A stretch of DNA of 64,000 bases from Nymphaea colorata (GCF_008831285.2 NC_045141.1:12696106-12760105); one strand, 5' to 3'. Positions 14,346 to 27,402 are shown, counted from the stretch's first letter. The notes: a model not told the origin generated them from the sequence alone. Program-made: numbers and translations.

Positions 14346-14400
14346 ATATATATATATATATATATACACACACACGCACACACACACATACATATATATA
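14346..14400. repeat. Compound (TA)n(CA)n(TA)n microsatellite
   Basis: TA units followed by interrupted CA units and TA again, 150 bp from the larger compound repeat. Confidence 0.9.
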
Positions 14401-14915
14401 GTCATTACTTTTGTGCATTTGGGTAATCAAATTTTAAAGTTCTCAAATAACTGTGTTTATTTCATAATCACATGCTTCAAAATTTGTTTTAGTTAATCAT
14501 GTTTGCAAGGTTATGTCAGTATGCTTTCATGTAAAGAACCTCATAAGTCGAGCTATTCGTTCCTCATGAGATGTACATATAATTAACAGCATGCGAATTA
14601 TACTTTCCAGATTTTAGAATGAAAATTTAAGTAGTATGGGTAGAATTGAGTCAACCTTCAGTGCTAACTCTCTTTGATGGATTCCGTAGGCATTCTTGAA
14701 GGTGTGTTTGTAAACAAAGAAAATAATGGCCCAAATAGAATGTCAGACATTTCTTAACAAACTTAGGTGAAAGATGTCAAAGTGGGTCCTCCACAGTATT
14801 TAAATGGAAAGCAGTTGACAAAAAATATAAGATTAGTCATATACTTTTAGAAGTACAACCATAACTTGTAAAATATTTTTTCTATTTGTTTAATTCTAGC
14901 TTCTAAAAAAAATAA

Positions 14916-15176
14916 GGGGGGCATTTGATAGTTTCGGATTTTAAAACCTCATAATTTGAAAACCGTAGATTTAAGATCTCAAACCCTCTCCATCCGATCT
15001 TAAGCCGACCTTTGTTCAATGTACAGAAGTAAAATACTGACTTCATTGCTGACCTAAGATCTATAATTTGTTGAATCATGGATTTTATGATGTGATCTTT
15101 TGTCATATCAGCAAAAGTATGGTAAGTCATATCCACATCAGATCATAGATTTCAAACCTGTGTAATCAAATGAAAG
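14916..15176. mobile_element. PIF/Harbinger-like MITE, 261 bp
   Basis: The element starts GGGGGGCATTTGATAG and ends CAAATGAAAG; the right terminus is a degenerate complement of the left. It is flanked by TAA on both sides (14913-14915 and 15177-15179), the duplication expected for PIF/Harbinger insertions. There is no coding capacity. Confidence 0.5.
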
Positions 15177-15993
15177 TAATTCTTCAACCATGTTTTAGAA
15201 TTTTACTTATTGCCATCTAATTGATTTTAGCAGGACTTTTTTTGGGGGGAGAAGGAGGTTAACAACCCCTTGCTCCTCAAGGTCCTCTCATTCCCTTTGC
15301 TTTTAGGGTCTTGGGCTACATTGGCATCAACTAAAGATTCATTGACTCTACTCCAAGCACCTAAGTTAGCATCCTTGGACTCAAAAGGCATGTAGAACAG
15401 AAGACGTTTCGGCCTTCTTTTCCGAGCAATGGGTCGTAGATTTTTAGTTCTATCGGAAGTTGTATTGTTTTGAAATTAATATAAAGTTTGATCTCTGGCA
15501 TGACAGGTATGCCTACCCCACTATGACTGATTTAATGCCAACATTTTGAGTCTAGATTCATTCAGCTTAATAATTCCCCATGCGAGTCCATATCTGATCC
15601 TTTTCTATCAGTGACGTCAAATAAGTAAAGACAGCCCCTCATCAAACTGAACCCTTAATTTTTATTTTTATATGATTTTACTTCATTCAAGGACTTTCTC
15701 CCTTAAGAGTTAATTTTTCATTTTTTTTTTTTTTAAACCGCAAGGAAAGAAATTGGAGAAAGTTATACCTTTGGAACCTAACATGGGGCAGGGCGTTGTG
15801 GTCCAAATATGAAAAAAATACCCTCACATGTAAAAGAAAGACCCATGTCTTGTAAGGGTAAAAATCCAAAAAAAAAAAAAATTAATAAAATGTCTGAAGT
15901 GCACATTTTTTTTCTAAAAATACCAAAAGACTGTCCCCTCTAAAAATAGAATACAAGCTTCCTGTTAAGTCCCGAACACCAGACATGCTATAA

Positions 15994-16187
15994 GGCTGTG
16001 TTTGATGGCCTCAAATTTATGATTTGAGGCTGCATTAAAAGGTTTGTTTTGAGAGATACTCAGTTTAAACAAACGATCTCAATAGCATGGATGTTAAATC
16101 TAAGTTACATGTTAAAAGCCATATATTTAAGGTAGGATGGTGGGTAGGTCTGGCCTTAAATCCATCCGCGGTGAAACAAATACAACT
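15994..16187. mobile_element. PIF/Harbinger-like MITE, 194 bp
   Basis: The left end is GGCTGTGTTTGATGGCC; the reversed right end is AGTTGTATTTGTTTCACC. TAA flanks both sides (15991-15993 and 16188-16190). Just inside the left end CCTCAAAT and ATTTGAGG form a short hairpin. It is non-coding. Confidence 0.5.
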
Positions 16188-17365
16188 TAAAGGAAAACAA
16201 ATAATTGCAAAAGTTAAAATAAGATGGCAAGAAAATTGAGGCTGATTTCCATGTTATGCGGCTAAGATGGGAAACGGTGTTCCTATATTTTAGCTTGGGG
16301 GACATTTAGGTAATTTTTACAAAAACTTTTTGACTCATTTTATTTATGATATATATATATATATATATATGGGAGCGCTTCCCATTTAAATGGCAGGAGC
16401 ATTTTGGTCATTCAAGTTTATAATATAGGAACCCTTGTTAAGGATCAACTTATATAACATGTTTGGATGGAAATATGCAGTGTCTACTTTGTTCGGTGAG
16501 CGAGAGGTTAATTCCTACCACCCATAACTAGGCCCGAAGGACCTTCCATTCCCTTTAGTTTTGAGGCCTTGAGTCGTGTCAGCATCAGTAATGGCATCAG
16601 TGCACCCTTTGATTTGGATGTTACGTCTCACCACCTTAAGACACATAAGTATAACATCTATGGGAATCGATCTATAGACCTGTTTTATTTTCCAAGAGGC
16701 TTTAACCCGATCCATTACACTAGACCCCTTGAAGCAATATATTAATTCCAAATAAAGGGTTTCAGTTTTGTTAATGCATTTCTCATAACATGCTTGGAAA
16801 TATAATAGATCTTGGATAGAGAGTTTTTTTGGTTGAGAGCACTCGAGTCACCAGGTCTGACATGGGAGATTCAATAATTTCTAAGTCATCATAATATAAT
16901 TTAGAATTCTTTTAATATAACCTGATAAGCTGGTGTGGACAGTATATGCAGCCCCATTGTTTAGTAGTATCTAATTCTGATTCAATTTCATGTTTTGATA
17001 TGCAAACTGCAAAAAGTTAGTCATGTGAGACCTTGTTCATGCCTGATCCTACTCCTCGGAACGACATATATCTTACGATTGCTGCAGGTGGATTTCGTAC
17101 TTTTGCCTTGCACAAGAGAAGATTTATGCACGACCGGATATTTGAGGTCGCATTTTGTAAAAATCCGCAAACTTCAGCAGCATTTCTGAAATTTTCAAAC
17201 ACCCACGCGATTAAAATGCGTACGATGGTACGAGTACTTCCTGTGCCACACATCCGACAAACGGTACTCTCTTATGAGCCATTTCTCATTTTCATACCTT
17301 TTTTTCCCAATTTTTCCAGATTCGTCCTCCGCTTCTGTGATTCACGTTGTCACATACTAATATGT

Positions 17366-17382
17366 CAATATCGACGATATTG
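17366..17382. repeat. 17-bp near-perfect palindrome
   Basis: CAATATCGACGATATTG is symmetric except for its central base. It lies at the end of a CpG-rich 121-codon open frame. Confidence 0.85.
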
Positions 17383-20090
17383 GTCTGCATGTACATCAGA
17401 TTGACTATATATATATATATATATGAGTTCAAATTTATGCTATAAAAATAAAAACTTGTTTTTTATAAAAAGAATTATACAAAAATATTAGTGATTGATT
17501 TTTAATTTTAACCATCCACTAACATATTTGAAGTGTGTATGTTCTAGAGAGGTTTATACAGTCGTGTATTATACAATGTTGGATAGTTAAAAGTTAAAAA
17601 TTTATCACTGAAAAACAGTTTTCACATAAGGATTAGCAATGGTTTGTGAGATAACAATGGTTCATGGTGTCTTTAGCAATAACTCGTAGTATTTTTAGCA
17701 ATATATGTTTAATTTTTAATCATTCTACATCATCCAGCATAAGATGATATAGAATCTTCTTATATATTATATAGTGATATTCTAGCTTAGGCACTTGTGG
17801 ATCACAGCATGTTATATGTTAGGGCTCATAGCATGAAACAGCGCTAGGAGCCCCAAATTTTACTTTTTTGTAAAAAGACAAAAATACCCTTCTGAAAAAA
17901 AAAATCAGTAAGAACATTATTTACTATAATAACCACCCACCACCTAACATGGAACCAATAAGAATGAATTATGTGTCAGAAAATTCTCATAGTCTTTTTC
18001 CCTAGTTTATGGCCTTTTCTTTGAGACATGAAGTTGACTGCAACCTTGAGAGATCCATTAGATAGTCACATGTACCTAAATTTCATACTAACATTTTGCC
18101 CTAATTTTTAGGCCATTTTGTCTATGAAACTGACACAGGGATTGATTGAGATTTGGGTGTTCATACCACCTTTGAATCAGGTTGTCACAAGCAGTGCTAG
18201 AATCAAGTTCAACTTTTGAAACTTCATATTGTAAGAATATTAATAGTTTAGATCTGAATAATTTAAGCATGTTAGGGATCAAGTATTTGGTCAAATTGAT
18301 TATAATGTAGAAAGCATGTTCAACTGTTTCTTAGGCCTACCACACTTTGTGGGGTGGTTCCTCCAAGAGGGACACAATGAAGTCTCATGGGACCTACTGC
18401 TTCTGCAACTCATAAACAGATCAAACTCAACCAAATTTTGGACAAATTGGGTGTGAATTCTCAAACAACTTTTGTGAAAGAGCTTCTCAAGCACATTGAG
18501 TAACTTCAGTAGCAGCATGCTTAGTCGAGGACACTCTCTCTCTCTCTCTCTCTCAATGTGTTCAACCTGGAACTTGAAGGGGACTACTTGCCTTTTTCTC
18601 CCTGGATCACTACCTACTTTTTCTCTCCCAAAGTTAGTTATGTGCACACCTCCGTGCAGAAAAAATTATGCATGGAAGTATGTAATGACCAGAATACTAC
18701 TTTAGTAAAAAGGGCAGCCCTCTTACAAAGACAAAAAAAAAAAAGTTGTAGTGAAAAAGTTAAAAGTCTAAATGACATTTCTTTTCTGAAAATCTCCAAA
18801 ATGCCTCAACTCTCCCTTCTCTGTTTTTTCCGGTGCATATATGCTGCATGCACTAACCTGTGGATGCAACTCAATCTCTTTCTCTTCCCCTTTTCTTCTC
18901 CAATTTTCCTTTCACAACCAACTCCTCCCCACTTTATGATCGGTAAATCTCAAAAAAAGAAAAAGTGACTTGAAAATTCAGTCTTATTTTCATATTGGTT
19001 TTCAATCCAACAAAATGTACCCTCAGTAACAAAAAAAAGCCACAAGAGTTGCCTGAAGCTCTCAATTTGCCTTCATTCTTTCAATCCAACAAAATGTGTA
19101 CCCTCAATAACATTAAGGGAGGAGCCAAGGAGGGCCGGTAGGGGCCCTCGCCCCCATTCTAAAATAAATTTAAATTTACATGTAAATTTGAAAAAAAAAA
19201 TATGTATCCTATATGGAAATCTTGAAATATTATATGCCAGCTCCTATCAAAATTTTGAAACTATAATTTGGCGTCCCTCATGAAAAATTTCTGACTTTGC
19301 ATATGAATTAACATAATACTCCTATTTTATTCATTTGTCATGTCATCAGCCAACTGCCCATTCGGTAAACTTCATTTTAAGTTCTCGCTTTGGCCTTCTA
19401 CACCTAAGGAACTTAATTTTGTTCGGTCATGCTGTAAACAATTTTAAAATCACTTATTTATCTGATAGTACTATTTTGCCTTGATTAGATCCTCTCTAGA
19501 GCAATTGCTTTGATGATGAGACGCTTGCATTCATGCCATGTTTCTTGGAAAGTTATTTTCCAAGTGAGGCCTACTTTTAACCTATTTGTGCCAATCGCCC
19601 TCTATATATATATGAAATTTTAGAAACTTTAACATTAGCCTAAAAGTAAAGTCTCATGAGATTTGAACTGTCCCACTCCCATTACAATTCCCCTTCATGC
19701 ACATGTGGAACGTAGATCCAAGTGTTGAATTATAATTTGATACCACTGTGACGACCCAACTCATTCTTATACCAGGCTTGGGCCCTCAGTTCAACTAATT
19801 TTAGCACTTCCATTAGTAGTTTCGATTCAAGCCCCAAAAAACTAGGATTCATGACAACCTACTACTTGACAATGTTTTTTATAAGCACTTAAAGATCTTT
19901 CACCATCTTTAATATAGGAATAAACTCTCAAAATGAAAAGTTACGTGAATCCATGACCAGGAAAATGATAATGGAAGTTCATCATACTGTTCAGTTTCAT
20001 TTGGTTTTTATCTATTGCCTTCTCATAGAATGCATGAGCATGACACCAAGACTGGGATTATATCATTCTGGTGTAAAGTAGCTCTTGTTG

Positions 20091-20117
20091 ATATATATAT
20101 ATATATATATATATATA
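20091..20117. repeat. (TA)n microsatellite
   Basis: Short perfect TA tract in the gene-free left part. Confidence 0.9.
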
Positions 20118-20834
20118 GGTTACATTGGTTCAAAAGGAGAGGGGGCCACTTCATTATCATTTATATAAAAAATATTTGAAAATATATCTGTTGATAAGTG
20201 ACAAAACGGGCATCTTTAAAAAGAGAAAGCGACAAGCGACTTAAATGAAAAAGCAACCGATCAGTTTTTTCATTTAACATAACATTATTCTATAAATGAC
20301 ATAGGCACAGTGAGCTGTTTTAGTTGAAGTAACTGCAAGCTAGATTTGTCTTAAAATGCAACTGCGAGGGATAAATTCGCCACTGCCAAGCACTATGCAT
20401 CTGTAATGCGACACTATGCTAAAGAAATAAGCCCAGAAAAGTTCATGATATTATAATTCTATTATCATGTGCATTTTATATTGTCAGATTCCTCGATATA
20501 GCCAATGCCGATCTCAATGCAATCTAATCAACTGAGATTTTACTTGAAGTCTTCATATGAACAGCCTTCACATCCGTTTCTCACCATTTGTTCACATTTC
20601 ACGTGTTAAGAATGCTAAACATTTTAAATCATGCTTTATAAAAGATCAGAAACCCAATTTATAGAGCCTTGGAATGACAGCTCCGCGAGCATCAGAATGG
20701 CAGAAAATATTCTACCATTCTTCAGATTCTACCACCGAGAATCCGATCTTGCTTAAAAAATATTGAACAATGGTCGTCACAAGAAAAAAAAAAAGAAGAA
20801 AAGAAAGTCAAAGAACCAAGTATATTTTTTGGTG

Positions 20835-21200
20835 TGAGAGAGTATGATTGTGACACTTAAAAAATTTTGGTCATACATTTAAGATTACCAAGAATGTTGT
20901 GAGACTTATAAAGAGAGTTGTTAAGTGATTGATTGTTCTTATTCTTAATATTTTTCAGTTGGAATCAAAACTACTATGGAGATAGATTGGGATTTGTCAA
21001 TCAGGCTATTACATGTATCAGAGTCGGTTCAGGTTCAGCACTCAAGGATCCCACATGCACTAATGAATAAATTGTAACACCCAAAAATTTAGACTTGCAT
21101 CTAAAATAACAAAGTTGGTTGTGTTTATATTCTTTTTAAAAGTGAAACCAAAATTGATAGGAGGTGGATTGTGATCTGTCAGTCAAGATTGGGAACATGC
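20835..21200. repeat. Two diverged copies of a repeat, possibly LTR-derived
   Basis: Segments at about 20835-21010 and 21073-21200 share GACACTTAAAAAATTTTGG/CACCCAAAAATTTAG, AACCAAAATT/AATCAAAACT, GATTGGGATTTGTCAATCA/GATTGTGATCTGTCAGTCA. TGTAACACCC at 21074 resembles the start of some gypsy LTRs. No internal coding region was found. Confidence 0.4.
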
Positions 21201-22125
21201 TGCAACAACCATGACATTAACAAACTAAGATTTTCCCTTGGAGAAGAAAGAATGAAAGTATCTGTACTCTACTATGGAATTTTAAATTCCTTGAAATTAC
21301 AAGGCGACAATGAAAGAAGTTGACGCACAATCAACACTGTCCGATAACATAGACAGCAGGCACGTCCCCTGCTACCGGCCCAACACTCAACAAGCCGTTC
21401 CTTTGTCTGCTTCTTTGTTGTTCTGTGTGCTGTGGGCGAAAGAGAGAGGTTGTAAATGAAAAGGGAGGAGATGCTACAGTGCAAGTACTCTTTACTTGGG
21501 TGACTGCTCCATGTTTGTCATCTCTGAAGTCGACACAGTCAATAATAGCATGATTTTGTTTCTTCAGTTGAAGCATGATCCTTCATTGCCTCACAAAATT
21601 CCCTCTCCCATCCTTCCAGCTGCCCTCCTCCTTTTCACTCTGCAGAAGATAAGGAAAAATGTGAAAAAAAAAAAACAGAAAACTTTGTTTCTTTCTTTGG
21701 CTACTTCTGATTATATCATCAAAGGGCAGTAAATACCAAAGCAGGGGATGGTAAGTACCAAGCAGTGAAGCCTAGTAGTGTGTAGGGGCATCCTTTTTCA
21801 ATCTTTGCTGATTCATGTGATGAAAACAGATGTGAAGCTCTCCCCTGTTAGGCTTTTACAGTTACTGCAGTAACTTTTCCAATTTATTTGTGAAGTTGGT
21901 TGGTGAGACTTGTGTCGCTTTGGAGTCTCTAGAAAACAGCAGCAGTCTCATTAAAGGGGGGAGGAGGATCTGTGAAAAGGGGAGCAAACATTGATCATGC
22001 CTCGGCCTGGGAAACTTCATTGGGAACTTGATATAAGTTTTCTGTTTTTAGAAAAAAATATAACTTTTGAGTTGAACGGGACAGATGGGAACATAGAGTT
22101 ATCCTCAATATAAACATAAACAAAC

Positions 22126-22254
<129 letters not shown>

Positions 22255-22530
22255 CCCTCTGACAAACAGCGTATGGCCTCTCTGACCCCCAAACCGTAGC
22301 AAATCTCTCGTATCACCCCTATTCAAGAACATTGGAACGACAAGAACCAAGTAGTAATTGTTCGTGTAAAAGGAGCAAATCAGGAAACTTTAATTATCTC
22401 CGAAGCAGGAAAAAATTATAAAATTACAAAGGCTCCAATTCAGATCAGCTCTTTCAACCAATTAATAATTTACAAGTAGTGAAAAAGAGAAAGAGCAAAA
22501 AAGAACAAGAAATGAACATGCCTCCACCCA

Positions 22531-24105
22531 TCAAACACGGCTCATCAACGGGTCAGATTCACCATCCTCGTCATCAGCAGCAGAACCACCATCGGCAGCA
22601 GCATCATCTTTGTCCTCCACCACCACCACCACCACCGCACCGCCCCCACCATCCTTATTATTACTGTTTCCACCAGTAGCAGCAGCGGCAGAAGAAGAAG
22701 GGGCAGAGCCACCGCTGTTCATCAACTCCCTGGCCCGCTCCGCCTGCTGCGCCCAGTCGGTCCTCACCAGCGCCCACATCATGGCGGCGGCGCAAGTGGC
22801 CTGAGCTGCCAGCAGTCCCAGCCAGAGGCCCCGGAAACCGACGCCGGCGACGAACCCGAGCAGAAGAGCCACCGGCATTCCCACGCAGTAAAAGGAGCCA
22901 AGGTTGATATTAGCGCCCACGCTCGGGCGGGCGGTGCCTCGCAGCACGCCGCAGCCGGTGGTCTGGGGGCAATTTCCGAGTTCGCAGAGGCCAACGATGG
23001 GCAAGGCAACCGACGTCAGATGGAGAATTTGTGGATCCGACGTGAAAAGGCGTCCCCACCTGTGCCTCATCCCCACGGCGAAGCTCATGGCGCAGAGCCC
23101 CAGAGCAGCCGCGCAACCCATCGACACCACGCCGGCGATCCTCGCCCTCCCAGGCCGGTTGGCTCCGAGCTCGTTCCCCACGCGCGTCGACACGCCGAGG
23201 CTGAGCGCCGAAGGGAAGACGTAGACGAGAGCCGTCGTCTGGATGAGAATTCCCATTGACGCCACTGTCGCCTTCGGGTCCGCTAGCAGGCCGCAGAGCA
23301 GCACCATGATTTCGTACCACCACCATTCGAGGCAGACGGACACGCAGGTAGGGATAGCCAACCGGAGTAGCGCCGCCCAACCGCGGAAACAATCCATACC
23401 CGGCGCCACCCACGACGGGCGGTAAACGCCGGAGAGGCGGACGTACGCGAGCACGAACGCCAACATATTGAGGTTAGTCCAGGCAGACGCGAGGGCGACA
23501 CCGGCGACGCCGAGCTTAAGGTACACGACCAGGAGGAAGTTCGCTGGGACGTGAAGGGCGATAGCGAGGGCAGAGCAGAGCGTGACAGGGAGGGTGATGT
23601 TCTGCGCACGGAGGTAGATGCGAAGAGGGTGAAGGAAGGCCAAGGATACGAGGTCGGGGAGGGAGAAGAGCGCGAAGGTGTAGGCGGCGGAGGATATGGA
23701 AGCGTTCTGGCCGCACCAGGTGAGGATTCGATGCATGTTGAGCCAGAGCATGGAAATGGGGAGTGACGCACAGAGGAGAAGCAGCACGGTGCGTTGCAGG
23801 GTGAGGCCGAGGAGCTTCCACTGCTGAGCGCCGAAGGCCTGGCCGCAGATGGGCTCCATCCCCATGGCCAGCCCGGACATCACCGAATACCCTGTTATGT
23901 TTGCGAAACCGATGGCCAGAGAGCCGCCCGCTAGCTCCAGCTCCCCCAGGTAGCCCAGGAACAGCATGGATATCATCGACCTGGAGTAGAGGATCAGCCC
24001 TGTCACCACCGTCGGTACCGAGATTCTGCTGATGCACCTCACCTCCTCCACCACCTGCACGAGTACCACCGTCATCACAACTCGCTCTCTTTGTTCTATC
24101 AGCAT
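22531..24105 (-). CDS. MATE / DETOXIFICATION efflux transporter, DTX48-DTX54 clade, intronless
   Basis: A single 525-codon reading frame encodes a 524-aa multidrug and toxic compound extrusion protein. MATE carriers export organic solutes, in plants usually by H+ antiport; members of this intronless plant clade have been linked to hormone, ABA and organ-growth control. Two MatE domains are visible, at about residues 30-190 and 250-410, with roughly 12 hydrophobic segments. Family signatures are LYSRSMISMLFLG (about 39-51), GMEPICGQAFGAQ (82-94), the CLEWWWYE block, STRVGNELGANRPG, and CPQTTGCGVLRGTARP. The ATG at 24105 is the first in frame; a codon just upstream is TTG. After the last membrane segment comes an unusually long low-complexity tail (from about residue 440), rich in Ser, Ala, Gly and Asn, then acidic, ending DPLMSRV. 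The gene is strongly GC- and CpG-rich against AT-rich flanks. Family is certain; the exact orthologue and substrate are not determinable here. Confidence 0.95.
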   Translation of the reverse strand: MLIEQRERVVMTVVLVQVVEEVRCISRISVPTVVTGLILYSRSMISMLFLGYLGELELAGGSLAIGFANITGYSVMSGLAMGMEPICGQAFGAQQWKLLGLTLQRTVLLLLCASLPISMLWLNMHRILTWCGQNASISSAAYTFALFSLPDLVSLAFLHPLRIYLRAQNITLPVTLCSALAIALHVPANFLLVVYLKLGVAGVALASAWTNLNMLAFVLAYVRLSGVYRPSWVAPGMDCFRGWAALLRLAIPTCVSVCLEWWWYEIMVLLCGLLADPKATVASMGILIQTTALVYVFPSALSLGVSTRVGNELGANRPGRARIAGVVSMGCAAALGLCAMSFAVGMRHRWGRLFTSDPQILHLTSVALPIVGLCELGNCPQTTGCGVLRGTARPSVGANINLGSFYCVGMPVALLLGFVAGVGFRGLWLGLLAAQATCAAAMMWALVRTDWAQQAERARELMNSGGSAPSSSAAAATGGNSNNKDGGGGAVVVVVVEDKDDAAADGGSAADDEDGESDPLMSRV

Positions 24106-24306
24106 CAACCCTTATACCAGTCGACGGCCACTACACTAAGGCTGCTGCCACTCTCTACTACGGCTACGACTACTCTCATTTCCACAGACTATGGATAACG
24201 CATACATAAACAACTTCCCACCAATGAGAGAAAAAAGAAGGGTCCTGAGAGAGTGTATGTGTGAGTCCAATGCCATATACAACATGAAGTAGTGCGTGTG
24301 TGCTAG

Positions 24307-24654
24307 TTAGGAGGGAATGGGAAGAGAAAGAACGGACGTGCGGGGGAATTGGTCTAAGTTCTTCTTTCTTTTGGTGATGGCGGTGGAGGAAGAGGAGGAG
24401 GTGGTAGTGCTGGTGAGAGTGCAGGTGTCAAGGGAGGAAGGGTACTTTTGTTTAACAAATACGTATAAATATATATATATGTATATATATGCCATTCTTA
24501 CCTCGGAGGGAGTAGGCCATCTGTGGAGAACGCAGGAGTCGTCGTCGTCGTCATCGTCATGAAGAGTCGACGTGCCTTTGACCGGGAGTTGATTATCTGT
24601 TTTGTCCACAGAAAGGAGATAGGTGGAAGGCGAAGGGGATGGTGGCCTGCACAT
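24307..24654 (-). other. 115-codon upstream ORF in the predicted MATE leader
   Basis: A genuine ATG at 24654 opens a frame that closes about 200 bp before the MATE start codon. If the leader is unspliced and begins near 24720, this uORF precedes the main frame. The translation is low complexity: a run of Asp from a GTC/GAC repeat, a Tyr-Ile run from the (TA)n tract near 24470-24490, and a Thr/Ser-rich stretch. It is not a recognised protein. It could reduce main-frame translation, or be removed by a leader intron. Confidence 0.35.
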
Positions 24655-24747
24655 TCTCTTCTCCTTTTACGTTTCTTTGGTTTAGATTCGGAGAAGGAAG
24701 GGAAGACGTTGCGGTCCTATATGGGGAAAGGGCAAGGCCTGAAGGGG

Positions 24748-24753
24748 TTTATA
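24748..24753 (-). promoter_or_regulatory. Putative TATA box of the MATE gene
   Basis: On the minus strand the context reads GATATAAACCCC, a strong plant TATA element. It lies about 640 bp upstream of the MATE start codon and is followed by CT-rich leader-like sequence. A transcript starting some 30 bp downstream would have a leader of about 600 nt. This is inferred from motif and position only. Confidence 0.45.
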
Positions 24754-27049
24754 TCAACTCCCCTCCCCTCGCCCGGACGCCCTCTCTCTCCCTCTGTCTC
24801 CTTTTTCTGCCCCTCTTTTTGGACTACAAGTGTCATCACAAGAGCTGTTTGCACAAAAGATTTACTTTCTGATACTGTAGAACAAGCGAGCGAGCGCATG
24901 TGATCCTAGTGAATGAGCGAGGGAGATTGATCCCCCTTTTTGTGCTCTTAGAACGTCGTTGAATGGGGTTTTAGCCATCAGAATCGAGGTTTAGTGAGGG
25001 TGGGTTCTCTGTCTCTCTCCCCTCTGGTGATGAATACGTGTGCCTTTTTCACTTCTCTTTTTCTGTGGAAGTCTCGGAGTGCTGTCAAAGATGTGTTCTT
25101 TTCTATGTTAAAATCTGTATTTTTCATTACTTAAAAAAGTTTCATCTTTTCCCCATACTTCAGATTAAATTGGGAGTTTGGTTTCCTTTTGCACTTCGAG
25201 TTGATCTCGGAAGGGTCACGGGATGGGATTTCTTCCTCGCTTTTTATCCATCGCTTTAATGGCGGGGTTTCGTGTGAAATAAATAGTGCGGCACTTTTTG
25301 AAGGTTAAGAATTGATGGCTTCCTTTCTGTGTTTTATTGTGGTATTTTTCATGCATTTTGCTGCTCTTTTTTTCTTTTGAGAGGAGGAGGGTTCCACGAA
25401 TCCACGGGTTTTCCTTGGATGAATGGAAGGAAGCAATATTCTATGTTGCTTGCTAGCTGGTTTTATTTTCCCACGATTTTATTCGGTATGTATTAGCATG
25501 ATTCCCTGAGAGGCCTTGTTGTTCAATCATGAAATGTTATTCTCCTCTATTCCATATCTACACTTTTCAAAAGCTGATGAGTTGAACAACTTGGGCGTTT
25601 CATTCGCTTTTGTTATGTTTCTAATTGGCTAGGCATGCGTGTTTCTGCCAAATTTTTTCATCCCTTTCAGTGGTAGCATTTGGTTTCTGTAATTGTGACA
25701 ACTTTTCAGGGGAAAATTTCGGAACTACTACTCTCAGTTTCATTCCAATAAGCTTCTAAAGGGTTAGTCATTTATTTCACTGTATTTAATTTTTTTTTCT
25801 GTTTCTCGCTGAATTCTTGGAAATCCCTCTTTTTTATTTTGGCTCAATTGTGAAAGAATTTTTTTTCCCAGAGGCTTCCATATAGAAAGTCCAATCTGTT
25901 TCTTTATCCCCTTTTTCTTTTGTGAGGGTTTTTTGTGGAAGTTTGTACATTTAGTAGTTAACTGGTTTCCTCGCAAATGCATTAACTTCTTAACTCGTGC
26001 TTACCAATTAGCTTGACAATTGAATGTTCCCGTCTTTTTCTCTGAAAAAGCTTGGGGCTAGAACAGACTCATCAAGCTCTCCTTTTTTCTGTCTTGTGGA
26101 TGGAACCTCTCATTTATGAAGAGAAAGCCGTTCTTTTGATGTTGGTGTTGTTCCAAACAAAAGATTTTACTGTTTTCCTATTTACTGGATAGGAAAATGT
26201 TTTAGATACATAACAAACACTGAATACAAAAGAAAACCACAAGTATACTTATGAATTCATTCCAGTGTTTATCCTTTTACTGTATCAGTGTTTTATTGAT
26301 CACAAATCTGACCCCACAAGAAGAAAAGGTAATAAATCAAAAAATTTTAAATAAAAAGGAAGTTAGGAAAAGTTAAAGTGTCCCACTCTTCTTCCCAAGG
26401 CTTCTGTTATGAACAGATAGGCCAACCGCTTCCTGTTTTTCATGTGGGTGGTTTAATGTTTGCTTGGTTGGTTTCCAGACAGATAAAGAAATTGGGGCAA
26501 GTTTTTGCAGATTTCTTGAGAAGCTTTCTCTTGGTGTTTGAGAAGAGTACCAAAAACTTTCTTCTGCATTTTCAGTACTTTAGCATTTTTCTCAATGCAT
26601 GTGTTTTGGACATATCTGGCAGTCTCATCCTTCCTCCTATTGGAGGGCTTTGTTGGGGTTTTAGGAATCAAAGATAGTGCTTTTGGGGAAATGGGAGGTG
26701 ATGGACTATCGTGGGACCACTGTGGCTGTCTGTCCTGCAAGACTGCAATGAATATGTGTATGTGTGTGTGAGTGCCTGTGCCTGTGCGCGCGCTCTCTGA
26801 CTGTGAGAGACTGAAGGAGGAGAAGGAGAAGAAGGGAGGAAGAGGAAAGGGGTTGTGGGGAGACCGTGCCGTGGCCAAGCGGCAGCCGGTTTGAGGGAGA
26901 CATGCAGATATATATATATATATATATACGTGCTTTAATTCCAAGCGATCTCCTTATGTGAACTGTACTGGCCCCCCTCCTGCCATATCCTCTTTCTCAA
27001 CAACCACACTGTTGCCGTGCAGCAGCGAAACAGAAGGCCTCTCTCTCTC

Positions 27050-27402
27050 TTTCTCTCTCCACACATATTAGTAATAGGTGTCTTGAGATTATGAGCAGGA
27101 ATTTGTTTTTCTGCTATGCTTCTAATTCTTTTAACTTGGTTGTTATTATAGACCATAAAAGGATAAAAGGAAGCTGCATGTTTCCCAAGTACAGGTCGCT
27201 CTTTCTCTCTCAACACATATTAGTAATGGCCTAATGGGTAGTGCATGTTTTCCAAGTACAGATCTCTCCCGTCTTTCTTTCTCTCCACGCACATATTAGT
27301 AATGGGTATCTTCGAAGATTATCAACATGAAATTGATTTTCTACTTTAAGTTGGCTGCTGGTATGGGTCATAAAGGAAAGTGCATGTTTCTCAAGTATAG
27401 AT
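27050..27402. repeat. Three-copy diverged tandem repeat
   Basis: Copies at about 27050-27196, 27199-27263 (internally deleted) and 27272-27402 share CACATATTAGTAATGG, CATAAAGGA and TGCATGTTTCCCAAGTACAG words. Confidence 0.85.

Noticed and set aside
22910-23771. Several long open frames antisense or shifted relative to the MATE gene
   Set aside because: They are GC-driven shadow frames of the 524-aa transporter, with no family resemblance.
26453-26944. 163-codon minus-strand frame
   Set aside because: Low-complexity Ser/His/Thr content comes from GA/GT-rich DNA and a TA tract; no domain and no splice support.
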